DNA of 58,619 nucleotides from an uncultured Clostridia bacterium. Its GTDB lineage: Bacteria; Bacillota; Clostridia; Lachnospirales; CAG-274. Positions within the stretch are counted from its first letter, which is position 1; the number at the start of each line of letters is the position of its first letter. The stretch is from positions 1-58,619 of the forward strand of contig CATLIG010000009.1 in assembly GCA_949948985.1 (NCBI GenBank), written 5' to 3'. Position numbers and translations under genes: made by a program. This document shows, in pieces, positions 42,902 to 52,500 of the stretch. The notes beneath the pieces are model-generated. The model worked only from the letters and a program-made list of their open reading frames with translations, did not search any database and had not been told where the DNA came from.

Positions 42902-45900
42902 ATGGCAAAAAAAGAATATGAGTATTGTCAATACAGCTCTTTAGATGAAAATATGATTTGTTTTGACAGGATACCTGCCGGAATAGCTGAACTTAAATAT
43001 ACCGGTGATAAGCTTCTTGTGGAGATGGCAAATAAATCTTTTTACAAAATTGCCGTATGCGGGAACAATGGTTTTTGTGATTTGTATGAAAGAGATTATT
43101 TTAGAATTATTACGGAGGAAGACCGCGCAAGAGTAAAAAAAATTATAGATAACGCCGTTTGTAAAAACAACGGTGATTTTTGTTTTGAATATCGTGTGCG
43201 ATTAAAAAATAAAGCTATATTATGGAAAAAGACAGAAGCGAGAAAAATCAGAGATGATTTTGATGGTACTGTATTTATGTGTTCCTTTACCGATATTACA
43301 AAGGAAAAGAATATTCAGGCTGAACTTGAAAAGGAAAAAGACAGCTTTTATACAATGGCGGCATTATCAAATACAAAATTTTTTGAGTATGATATGAAAT
43401 CGGATACTTTATCAGATATTACAGGCGGGAAAATAAACAGGGTTTTAAAAAATTTTACTAGAAAAATTTACAGCTATGATGTTTTTGTAAATGATGATGA
43501 GGATTTTTATGAAAAAATTATTAAATCTTTTAAAAGCGGAGAAAAAGAAATTTATCTTGAAATGAAAGTTAATTGTTTTGGAAAAACAGAATGGCATGGA
43601 CTTTGGGGAAAAACCGTTTTTGACGAGAAGGGGAGTCCCATACGCATTGTCGGAAAAACCCAGAATATAGATTATGAAAAAAGAAGAGAAATATTCATAT
43701 CCAACAGCAGGCATATTGATAATCTTACGGGAATATACACCGGTGAGTATGCTAAAAAACTTATAAGCCAAAGATTTATTGAGGCTTATAAATATTCTCA
43801 TGCCGTTATTGTTTTTGATGTAGATGATTTTTCCAGACTTAATATACAGCTTGGGGTCAATTTATGTGACCAAGTTCTTTCTAACATAGGAAACGATATC
43901 CAAAATATACTTGATGATAAGGACATTATCGGGCGTATCAGCGGTGATGGATTTATTATATATATAGATAAGGTCGCATCAGAAAAATGGCTTGAGATAA
44001 TGCTTGAAAAAATAAACAATATCATTACATCGGCTTATTCAGGCGAAATTCATAAAAACTGTATAAGGGGCAGTATCGGTACGGCAATATCAAAGGAGGG
44101 TGATACCGACTTTGAAAAAACTTTTGAAAAAGCTGATTATGCTCTTTACGCAGCTAAGTCTATGGGAAAAAACAAATTTTACATTTTTTCAGAAAAGGAT
44201 TTAACTCCATTTTTTAATAAATCAAGAAAAGTTTTCACATTTAACGAAAAATTTATATACAAACGGGAAGTTTATGCTGAAAGACAGTTTAACTATGAAA
44301 TCGCGGAGTTTGCTTTTGATGTTATGGAAAGCACTCAAGACGTTGACAGCGCCGTAAATATACTCCTTGACAAAGTGGGCAGATATTTCGATTTAAACAA
44401 TATTGTTATAAGAGAAACTGACAAGAACGAGGATAGTTATTATGTTTCTTATCAATGGTCGGCAGATGAGTTTGAACTCGCGGATAACTCACTCATTTCT
44501 CCTATGGAAACCGAAAAAATCTTGTTACAGGGCGCTCACAATGATATTTTTGTTTATTCAGAATATCCGGGCTTTGAAAGAGGTATGAAGTTTAAAGAGT
44601 ATATAAACCCCGATACTAAGTCGGAAATACAGTTTATATTCAAAAATAACGAATGTATTGGAGGATATATAAGTTTTGAGGACAGAAATGAAAGAATTTG
44701 GAGTCAAAACGAAATAAGGGCTCTTAAAATGATTGGTAAAATTATTTCATCATATCTTCTTAAAATGAGGGCTTTCAGAGAAGCGGAAAAAACCGTCGAG
44801 CATCTTACGATGTATGATAGTGTTACTGGGGTTATGAAATATGACATATTTAAGAAGAAAATAAAAAATGTCTTTAAGGAAAAATATTACAAAGAATATG
44901 CTCTTGTATATTCGGATATAAGCAATTTTAAATATATTAATGAAAGATATGGATATAAATGCGGAGATGAAATATTAAGAAGCTATGTTTTGGATATGGA
45001 CGATGAGAAATACAGCTTATTTATAAAGGGAAGAATTTTTTCCGATAATTTTATTTTCTTAATAGGATTTGATGATAAAATAACCAAAGACAATATTGAC
45101 AGTCATATAAATTCTTACAACAAGTGGTTTGCTGAGGAAGAAGAAAAAAAATTCAGCGAAATTAAAATAAATATATCCACAGGCATTTATATCATTGAAA
45201 AATGTCCCGATGTTATTAATAACGGATTTATAAACAAAATTATTGATTATGCCAATATCGCGAGAAAGTACGGTAAAAATGTTTTATCCCAAAAGGCTGT
45301 TTTCTTTGATTCTGAAATGGAAACAAAAATAAAAAAACAGGTTGAAATACTTACGTCAATGGAAAAAGCCTTGATAAACGATGAATTTATAGTTGTTTTT
45401 CAGCCTAAGGTGGCTTTGGACGGGTCAAATAAAATTGTTGGGGCAGAGGCTCTTGTAAGGTGGATTAGAGATGACGGAAAGGTTGTTTCACCTATAGAAT
45501 TTATACCTTTATTTGAAAAAAACGGGTTTGTCGTAAATGTGGATTTTTGTGTTTATGAACAGGTTTGCAGATTTTTAAAACAAAGAATCCAGGAAAACAA
45601 AAGAGTTGTTCCTGTGTCTGTAAACGTGTCCAGAGTACATCTGGATAAAGATGATTTTATTGGAAAAGTGGAACAGCTTGTGTCAAAGTATGATATTCCA
45701 AGAGAACTGCTTGAGTTTGAGCTTACCGAAAATGTTTTCCTTGAAAATTCAGATAAAGCGATTAAAATTATGACGGAACTCAGAAAACTGAACTTTAAAG
45801 TATCTATGGATGATTTTGGCTCAGGATACTCATCTCTTAATCTGCTTAAAAAACTTCCTGTAGATATTCTTAAAATGGACAAAGGTTTTCTTGATACCGA

Positions 45901-46096
45901 TGAGATTAAAGGAAATGACGGAGTTGTTATAAAAAGCATTATAGATATGGCAAAAAAAATGAGAATTACCGTTTTGTGCGAAGGCGTGGAAACTCAAAAA
46001 CAAGTTACATTTCTTCAGGACGCCGGATGCGATTTGGCACAGGGGTATTATTTCTCAAAACCTGTAAAGGTTGAAGAGTTCAGAGAAATGCTGTAA
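42902..46096 (+). CDS. PAS-PAS-GGDEF*-GAF-GGDEF*-EAL cyclic-di-GMP phosphodiesterase
   Basis: This 1064-residue cytosolic signalling protein has no transmembrane helix. Two PAS/PAC units lie at about 30-265. GGDEF-like domain 1 is at about 272-430, its active site reading SGDGF. A GAF domain is at about 460-626. GGDEF-like domain 2 is at about 636-800, the site reading FSDNF. The C-terminal EAL domain, about 816-1064, has EALVRW, the ELTEN, DDFGSGYSSL, KMDKGF and CEGVET motifs and QGYYFSKP, so all catalytic residues look present. Likely activity is hydrolysis of c-di-GMP, with the dead GGDEF domains as sensors. ATG 42902 is chosen, with AAGAAGGA upstream. Confidence 0.92.
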   Translation: MAKKEYEYCQYSSLDENMICFDRIPAGIAELKYTGDKLLVEMANKSFYKIAVCGNNGFCDLYERDYFRIITEEDRARVKKIIDNAVCKNNGDFCFEYRVRLKNKAILWKKTEARKIRDDFDGTVFMCSFTDITKEKNIQAELEKEKDSFYTMAALSNTKFFEYDMKSDTLSDITGGKINRVLKNFTRKIYSYDVFVNDDEDFYEKIIKSFKSGEKEIYLEMKVNCFGKTEWHGLWGKTVFDEKGSPIRIVGKTQNIDYEKRREIFISNSRHIDNLTGIYTGEYAKKLISQRFIEAYKYSHAVIVFDVDDFSRLNIQLGVNLCDQVLSNIGNDIQNILDDKDIIGRISGDGFIIYIDKVASEKWLEIMLEKINNIITSAYSGEIHKNCIRGSIGTAISKEGDTDFEKTFEKADYALYAAKSMGKNKFYIFSEKDLTPFFNKSRKVFTFNEKFIYKREVYAERQFNYEIAEFAFDVMESTQDVDSAVNILLDKVGRYFDLNNIVIRETDKNEDSYYVSYQWSADEFELADNSLISPMETEKILLQGAHNDIFVYSEYPGFERGMKFKEYINPDTKSEIQFIFKNNECIGGYISFEDRNERIWSQNEIRALKMIGKIISSYLLKMRAFREAEKTVEHLTMYDSVTGVMKYDIFKKKIKNVFKEKYYKEYALVYSDISNFKYINERYGYKCGDEILRSYVLDMDDEKYSLFIKGRIFSDNFIFLIGFDDKITKDNIDSHINSYNKWFAEEEEKKFSEIKINISTGIYIIEKCPDVINNGFINKIIDYANIARKYGKNVLSQKAVFFDSEMETKIKKQVEILTSMEKALINDEFIVVFQPKVALDGSNKIVGAEALVRWIRDDGKVVSPIEFIPLFEKNGFVVNVDFCVYEQVCRFLKQRIQENKRVVPVSVNVSRVHLDKDDFIGKVEQLVSKYDIPRELLEFELTENVFLENSDKAIKIMTELRKLNFKVSMDDFGSGYSSLNLLKKLPVDILKMDKGFLDTDEIKGNDGVVIKSIIDMAKKMRITVLCEGVETQKQVTFLQDAGCDLAQGYYFSKPVKVEEFREML

Positions 46097-46146
46097 GGTA
46101 TGTCCGCACGTAATAAAAATGTTACATACTTTTAATTTTTGTGTAT

Positions 46147-46175
46147 TTGACAATTCGTATTGGATATAGTAGTAT
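46147..46175 (+). promoter_or_regulatory. Promoter for the stalk-domain/cyclophilin operon
   Basis: TTGACA and TAGTAT are separated by 17 bases, 35 bases before the coding start. Confidence 0.5.
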
Positions 46176-46210
46176 ATGAATAAAGACATAATACGAAAGG
46201 GTGTGTTTTT

Positions 46211-47242
46211 ATGAAAAGCGGAAGATTATACGGGTTTATCCTGACATTTATTATGATTTTACAAATTACCGGTGTTTCGGCTTTCGCCGGCAGTACTATT
46301 AAAATTACAAAATTTACTAAATCTCCCGAAAAGCCCAACTATTCTCAGACAGTCCTTTTCAGGGTGCGTACGGAAGGCGATGTTTCTAAAGTTACTTTGT
46401 CTATTGACAACGAAAAGGAATTCGCTTTTTCCAAAAAATCCACAAATATATGGGAGCTTGAAAAAAAGCTTAGTATTGAGGGTACAAGATATTTAAAAGT
46501 TACCGCAATCGGCGCAGACGGCGAAAAGGACAGTGTTACGGATACTATGGAAGTTGTGCCTAAGATTCATAATAATAAAAAACCGGCTGAAGAGAAAAAT
46601 ACTGAAACAACCACTGAAAGAATTTTTACAGGAAATGTTGAAAAATCCACTGAAACAACTACAGAAGCCGTTACTGAAAAAATTGCTGGCAGTGATGATT
46701 TTGACGGCGGAGTCTACAATGAAGATGTTATCGCAGATGATTTATATTTTGAAATGGCCAAAGATGAAGATGTTGAAAAGCTTAATGAAATCGCAGAAAA
46801 AGGCGTTTTTATGTTTGTGGGTGACTCGCAATTTATGAATAAGTGGAATAAAGAGTATATCGACCCTGATAACCCAGAGGCTGTTTCTTATATCAGAAAC
46901 GGATACACCCTTGTTCCTTTAAGAGCTATTTCAGAGGCTTTCGGGGCGGAAGTTTCATGGAATCAGGAATCTAAAACCGCTCTTATTTCTTTTTTAGGAA
47001 AAAACATTTCTGTTACCGCAGGAGAATATTCTATGACTATTGACGGAAAAAACTCTGAACTTTCTGTCGCCGCCGAAGTCAACGAAGGCAGGGTATTTGT
47101 TCCGCTAAGAGCTATTTCAGAGGCTTTAAACAAAAATGTATACTACAAAGACAGATTTATCGGTATTACAGGCTACGAACACCAATTATCAGAAAACGGA
47201 CTTGAGCTTATAAGGCAAGCAGTTTTAAGATATTCAATTTAA
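46211..47242 (+). CDS. Secreted stalk-domain protein with Thr/Glu linker
   Basis: This 343-residue protein has a signal peptide (LYGFILTFIMILQITGVSAFA). A beta-rich Ig-like segment at about 28-118 (TIKITKFTKSPEKPNYSQTV) resembles surface-adhesion modules. A Thr/Glu linker at about 125-160 (TETTTERIF, STETTTEAVTEK) follows, then a stalk domain at about 225-325 with RNGYTLVPLRAISEAFGAEVSW and EGRVFVPLRAISEALNKNVYY. It is the third stalk-domain protein in the window. The cyclophilin lipoprotein follows after 18 bases, so the pair is an operon. The ligand is unknown. Confidence 0.85.
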   Translation: MKSGRLYGFILTFIMILQITGVSAFAGSTIKITKFTKSPEKPNYSQTVLFRVRTEGDVSKVTLSIDNEKEFAFSKKSTNIWELEKKLSIEGTRYLKVTAIGADGEKDSVTDTMEVVPKIHNNKKPAEEKNTETTTERIFTGNVEKSTETTTEAVTEKIAGSDDFDGGVYNEDVIADDLYFEMAKDEDVEKLNEIAEKGVFMFVGDSQFMNKWNKEYIDPDNPEAVSYIRNGYTLVPLRAISEAFGAEVSWNQESKTALISFLGKNISVTAGEYSMTIDGKNSELSVAAEVNEGRVFVPLRAISEALNKNVYYKDRFIGITGYEHQLSENGLELIRQAVLRYSI

Positions 47243-47260
47243 TTTAAAGGAGATTTTACA

Positions 47261-48247
47261 ATGAAGTTTAAAAGCGTTTTTATTATGGGTATAATGTCAG
47301 CCATTCTTTTTACAGGCTGCGGCTTTAGTACAGGCGATGATGAGGTTACATCAACTCAAACTGAAAAAAACAGCGCGGAACAAACACAGGAGAATAATAC
47401 TGAAAACAACTTAAATCAAAATACAGACAGCAATACAATGAATGAGGAAAATAATTCGGGAACGGAAAATCAAAATACATTAAATAATTTTATTGACTCA
47501 TCAGGAGAACTTTATCAACTTAAAGACAGCGTCCCTAATGAGGTTATCGCTACTATGAGAACAAACAAAGGCGATATTGTACTAAGAATATTCCCTGATA
47601 AAGCTCCGAAAGCGGCAGAGAATTTTATTACCCACGCTAAGGACGGATATTATAACGGAGTGACTTTCCACAGGGTAATCAAAGACTTTATGATTCAGGG
47701 CGGAGACCCTAAAGGCAACGGTACAGGCGGCGAAAGTATATGGAAACAACCTTTTGAGAATGAGATGATATCAACTTTAAGAAGTTTCAGAGGCGCTTTA
47801 TGTATGGCTAATTCGGGTCTTGACACAAACGGCAGTCAGTTTTATATTGTACAAAACGGTAAAATTGATGATACGCAGAAAGAAGCTCTTGAAAAACTCA
47901 AGTCTATGCAAGAGAAGACTTTATCTTTAGACACAGCTAACAGCAGTCCTTTCCTTGTACAGTACGCGAACGCTTTTATATCAAAAAGCAACGCTGAAAT
48001 TTCATCAGAGGAAGATATTGACAAAGTATTAAAGAGCGCAAATGTAAAAGTAAAGGATATTTTCTCAAGTGAAGTTATAGACGAGTATATTAAAAATGGA
48101 GGATACCCTACTCTTGATTACGGATATACTATTTTTGGACAGGTAAAAAGCGGTATGGAGGTTGTGGACGCTATAGCGAACGTTAAGACGGGTTCGAATG
48201 ATAAGCCTGTAGAAGATATTGTTATTAATTCTATTGAGATACAGTAG
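47261..48247 (+). CDS. Cyclophilin-type peptidyl-prolyl isomerase lipoprotein
   Basis: The 328-residue protein has a lipobox LFTGC at about residue 20 and an Asn/Gln/Glu/Thr-rich linker to about residue 90. The cyclophilin fold starts near 95 (VIATMRTNKGDIVLRIFPDK). Active-site Arg, Phe and Gln lie in FHRVIKDFMIQGGDPKGNG, and the second block is MANSGLDTNGSQFYIV. About 75 extra residues, mostly helical, separate that block from the last strand (GYTIFGQVKSGMEVVD). The gene has AAAGGAG and a strong terminator. Assisting folding of exported proteins at the membrane surface is inferred. Confidence 0.92.
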   Translation: MKFKSVFIMGIMSAILFTGCGFSTGDDEVTSTQTEKNSAEQTQENNTENNLNQNTDSNTMNEENNSGTENQNTLNNFIDSSGELYQLKDSVPNEVIATMRTNKGDIVLRIFPDKAPKAAENFITHAKDGYYNGVTFHRVIKDFMIQGGDPKGNGTGGESIWKQPFENEMISTLRSFRGALCMANSGLDTNGSQFYIVQNGKIDDTQKEALEKLKSMQEKTLSLDTANSSPFLVQYANAFISKSNAEISSEEDIDKVLKSANVKVKDIFSSEVIDEYIKNGGYPTLDYGYTIFGQVKSGMEVVDAIANVKTGSNDKPVEDIVINSIEIQ

Positions 48248-48294
48248 GGGATAGAATGTACTTTTTACGAGGCATAAAATAAAGAGGGATAAAG

Positions 48295-48338
48295 AAACAG
48301 GGCTTATTTTGACAAGTATCAGAAAACGCCCTGTTTTT
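48295..48338 (+). terminator. Terminator of the stalk/cyclophilin operon
   Basis: AAACAGGGC pairs with GCCCTGTTT, followed by five T, 48 bases past the stop. Confidence 0.8.
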
Positions 48339-48350
48339 AAATGTAATTTT

Positions 48351-48396
48351 ACATATGAACAGGCGGCTATTTTTATTTAGCCGCCTGTTCATATGT
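48351..48396. repeat. Perfect 19-bp inverted repeat
   Basis: ACATATGAACAGGCGGCTA (48351-48369) is perfectly complementary to 48378-48396 around an 8-base loop. It is immediately followed by the dyad GTACGAA-AA-TTCGTAC (48395-48410). There is no T-run. The strength and GC content are out of line with the surroundings, so it could be an operator, a mobile-element end or an RNA hairpin. Confidence 0.7.
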
Positions 48397-48432
48397 ACGA
48401 AAATTCGTACAGAAAAATAAAGGAGATATTAA

Positions 48433-48468
48433 TTGGAGACATTAATTATTAAAAGAGAAAGCCAGTAA
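48433..48468 (+). CDS. Possible 11-codon micro-ORF
   Basis: TTG, seven bases after AGGAG, opens a frame encoding METLIIKRESQ and ends at TAA. The ribosome binding site is good but the peptide is tiny. The next 500 bases up to 48975 hold only AT-rich sequence without a gene, so this could be a leader peptide, a decayed gene start or chance. Confidence 0.25.
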   Translation: METLIIKRESQ

Positions 48469-48975
48469 ACTTCAATGTATAAAATACAAACATATTTACA
48501 TACGAAAGAGAAAATATTAATGATTAAGCGATATTGTCAGGTATGGAAAGAAAGGCTGCATTACAAAAAAATAAATTCATATTTATATACATACCAAAAC
48601 AAATAACTTTAAATTAATGGTCATTATACAAAAAGAGTTACAAAAAACATCAAAAGTATATCTGACCTTCCCTTACATATAATGATAGCACAAAAGGGAA
48701 AATTTGTCAACAAAAAAATTGTTTAAAAATTTTACTTTTTTGTGAAAATTTAATGTAAAATATAATGTTCAAAGAAAAATGGAAAGTTAATATAAATGAT
48801 ATGGCTGCCAGCACAAAACAGGCTATCCATAAAAAATATGCAGAAAGGTATTACTGTAAAATAATGAAGGCGTAATATGGGAATTTATGTAAATAAGAGA
48901 TAATAATAAAGTGTTTTTTTCTATATATCAGAAACTGATGTAAATTGGGTTTTCGTGATTTGGAATAAAATTATA

Positions 48976-49004
48976 TTGACTTATTGAGATTTTATATGTA
49001 TAAT
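48976..49004 (+). promoter_or_regulatory. Strong promoter for the dockerin protein transcript
   Basis: TTGACT and TATAAT are separated by 17 bases. Transcription would start near 49011, more than 500 bases before the start codon at 49534. Confidence 0.6.
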
Positions 49005-49010
49005 ATTAAT

Positions 49011-49533
49011 ATACTCCAAATTAAGTGTGGGGTGTTGCGTACATATAAAGACTAAAGAAATACTGATTGCTCAGGAACAGAATATTTTTTCTCAAAAAGT
49101 TGCATTCTTTAAAGGACATCTTTTTGGAATTCATTTTTTGGAGAATTATGTCTTGTGTTCTGTATTTCTTCGGCTTGACGGCCGCGGCGGGAGAGTGTTT
49201 CTTTACAGGCTGTGTTTTACAGTTTTTTGTAAAGTGATTTTGCCGTGATTTTTTGGAAATTCCGAATATGCCCAAAGCTGCCGCAATGATAAGAGCGGAG
49301 AGTTTCTCCGAAATCTTATCGGGAGCGGATTATGACGTCTTTTGGAAATAACAGCGGAAGTTTTGTTTCTTTTTCTCTTTTGATTCTTTTAACTTACCGT
49401 TTTATTGCCGGAGCCGTTATGATTTTGTTTTCTATATTATTTTGGATTAATTATCCGACCTTTTTATAGCGTGGTTTTTATGGTGTACACGTCTTAAAAT
49501 AAAAAAATATTAAGTAAAAAGGAGGAAAAAAGA
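49011..49533 (+). other. Long leader or structured RNA upstream of the dockerin protein gene
   Basis: This is about 520 bases between a strong promoter and the coding start. The middle (about 49170-49340) is richer in G and C and contains a stable hairpin (GATAAGA with TCTTATC and inner GGAGA / TCTCC, 49289-49318). No reading frame with a ribosome binding site and plausible protein is seen. I do not recognise a known riboswitch. Confidence 0.45.
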
Positions 49534-52500
49534 ATGAAGAAAGAATTCAAAAGAGCTATAAGCAAAATCCTCGCCGGGACTATGCTTATTACAAGTTCTT
49601 TTGCGGGAACTGTCTTTGTAAATGCCGCTGAAAATTCAATTTCTATTGATTTTGAAGATAAGAAAGCTGGCGATGTTATTGGATTACAATCAGAAGTTCA
49701 AGACGGCGAATATTATATGAGTCATAAAATTGTTGACGCTACTAACGGCGCAGGTAAATTGAGCACCGGTGATAAGATTCCAGGTGGTTCTGACAGTAGC
49801 TCTACTCCAACTCCAGGCACAGACACACCTATTCATGGGTATTATGTCAAAGAGGGAGAAAATACCTATGTTCGTATAGCGGATTATAATAGTGCCAATC
49901 CAGAATTTTTTGTACCTGTGTCATCTGTCAGCGGAGATAAAGTGACTTATGAGATTGACCTTATGGCTGAGGCTAAAGGAAGCTCTATGAGTCTTGTTAA
50001 TTTGAAAACAGGTGGAGTAGATATTTCTCTTGCTTCAGGAAACAACAAAACTGATGGTACTGGCACTTTAAATGGAACTGTAAGTTCTGCTAGTAATAAG
50101 ATTGACGGTGCAAAACTTTATGTGAAAATTGGAACAGATGCTTATTACGGTCCAGGTACTGTTGGATTTGCTGATAGCGACCTTAATAAATTTAGAAAAG
50201 TTAAATTTACTGTTGATACAAAAGAGAAAAAAGTGTCCTGTACAGTTGATGATGTAGTAGTAGCTGAAAATGTAGCAGTAGATGACGCAACAGTAAGTAT
50301 GATGACTGTAAGAGGTTCAGGTAATACTAATAGAGTTCTTTGCGTAGACAATATAAAGGTTACTGCTGAGGGAACTCCAGGAGGAGATGAAATAATTACT
50401 CCTTCCGCAATAAGCTTTAATTATACCGCAAGCGGCGCGGCTTTGAGCATCAAAGTTGAAAATGGCACAGCTACATTCAGCGGTGATGACGTTGACGCAA
50501 CTTCTGACGCGGCTACAGGCAAACTTGTATTGAAAAATACAAGCGCATTCAAAACCGCATCTGATGTAGCAAGCGATATGAATAACCAAAAGACTACTTT
50601 GGGAATTGACAAAGCAGAGGCTAACGGAGATAAGGTTGTAGTTACTAAAGGTTCAGATACGTTTGAATTTACTGTAACTGTAAAAAGCGGAGAGGTTACA
50701 CCTACAACTCCAGCAATTACTGATATAAGCTTTACTTTCAGTGACGATGCGCTTACTGTTAAAGCAGAAAAAGGTAAGATTACTGAATTCAGCGGTTCTG
50801 AAGTAGATGAATCTTCTGACGCAGCTACAGGCAAACTTGTATTGAAAAGCACAGCTACTAAATATACAAACGCAGGCAAGGTAGCTACAGCTATAAACGC
50901 AGCAGCGACTTCATTGAAAATCGCAGGCGCAAGCGCTAATGGAAATGTAGTTACAGTTACAGGTACAGATGAAAACAAAGGTACTATTGAATTTACTGTT
51001 ACTGTGAAACAAGAAAGCAAGCCTGACGAATTTGTAGTTGGAGATAATAAAGGCTTTACTACAGCAGGTACTGCTGACAGTGCTGTAAGCACAACTAATA
51101 CTGATGAAGTATATGCTGACGAAAAAATAAAAGCTACTTATACAGCAAGCGGAAGTATTAAAATTGAGCCGGGAACTGGAAATGGAAAATTATATTTCAA
51201 TTTCGGTAAAAAAGCTATAAGTAATGTATTGCATTTTGAAAGTGATGTAACTGCATCAGGCGATTTGAACAATGTTGCCGTTATTGAACTTTTAGGCGGT
51301 AAAACAGCCGAAGAAGCAAGAACTGACATTATCGCTTTAGGTATAGACGCTGACGGAAACTGGGCTTTGAGAAATAAAGCAGGAGCTGGCAGCTGGTTAT
51401 CTTCTAAGGTTAAAGCTGAAAACAAAAAAGTTAAAGCTCAGATTGAAGTTGACTTTACTAATGGTAAAATCAACGCTTATATAGACGGCGTGAGAATTGT
51501 TGATGAATCAGGAAATACTGATTTCAGCCTTGCCGCTGACGGTTTAGGTATCGCATATCTTGACCAAGCCGCTTTCTTTACAAAAACAGATAATGCTTCT
51601 AAAACAAGAACATTAGAAATAGCTAACGTAGGGCTTTCTGTAGATGAAACAGTAAGCAATCCTGGAACTCCTGATGATCCTAAACCTCCTGTAGTAGGCG
51701 GTGACGGAACTCTTGTTGTTGAAAGCACAGCTACTGAAAACATTAAATCAGGTGATGAGTTTACTGTAAGCTACAAGCTTAACGATGTAACAGGAATCAA
51801 CAACTATACATTCTTTATTGATTTTGACCCTGAAGTGCTTACACTTATGGGCGCAGAAGAAGTTCCTGCCGATGAGGTAGTATCATATACTATGTCAGGT
51901 GTAGCAGGAAAGCTTCCTCTTATTTTACCTGAACTTATTAGTTCTCAGATGGCTATAAAACCAGCAGAGGGTGATACAGATTATCAGGGAGAAGCTGACG
52001 GAGTTAAAACAGCAGCTCAGATTGGACGTATTAAACTTGCAGGCGTAGCTGGTCTTGCGGGATACGCAGAAGCAGACAAAAACCAAACTTCTTGGGCTAC
52101 AGAAACAGCAGGTACTTTATTTACTATTAAATTCAAAGTAAATGAGGGTGTAAGCGAAGGTATCGGAGCTAACACTAAAGTTGGTCTTACTCCTGTTGGA
52201 GCTAACGCAGGAAAATACGACCTCTTCTATGGTGTACCTGTAAGCGGTACAGGTTCTCCGAAAGTAGAAATTAAAGAAGAAGGTTCTCAGATTGAGGCTG
52301 ACGTAGTTGTAAAAGGTGAAACAGCTTTACCTATATTCAGCTACGAAAATACTACTTATGGTATAAAGATTGTTTCTACTGCTGACGGAGTTGAACTTAG
52401 TGACAACGTTACTATGGGACCATCAGGTTTCACTGTTGAAGTTGCTAAAGACACTCTTAAAGATGTTATCGCTGATATGCTTAACAAGATTACAGGTGAT

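Noticed and set aside
49021-49275. Overlapping open frames on both strands in the leader of the dockerin gene
   Set aside because: No ribosome binding site, odd composition, and they coincide with the probable untranslated leader.
50421-51092. Long minus-strand frame opposite the dockerin protein
   Set aside because: It results from repeated low-complexity coding sequence on the plus strand; no start signal.
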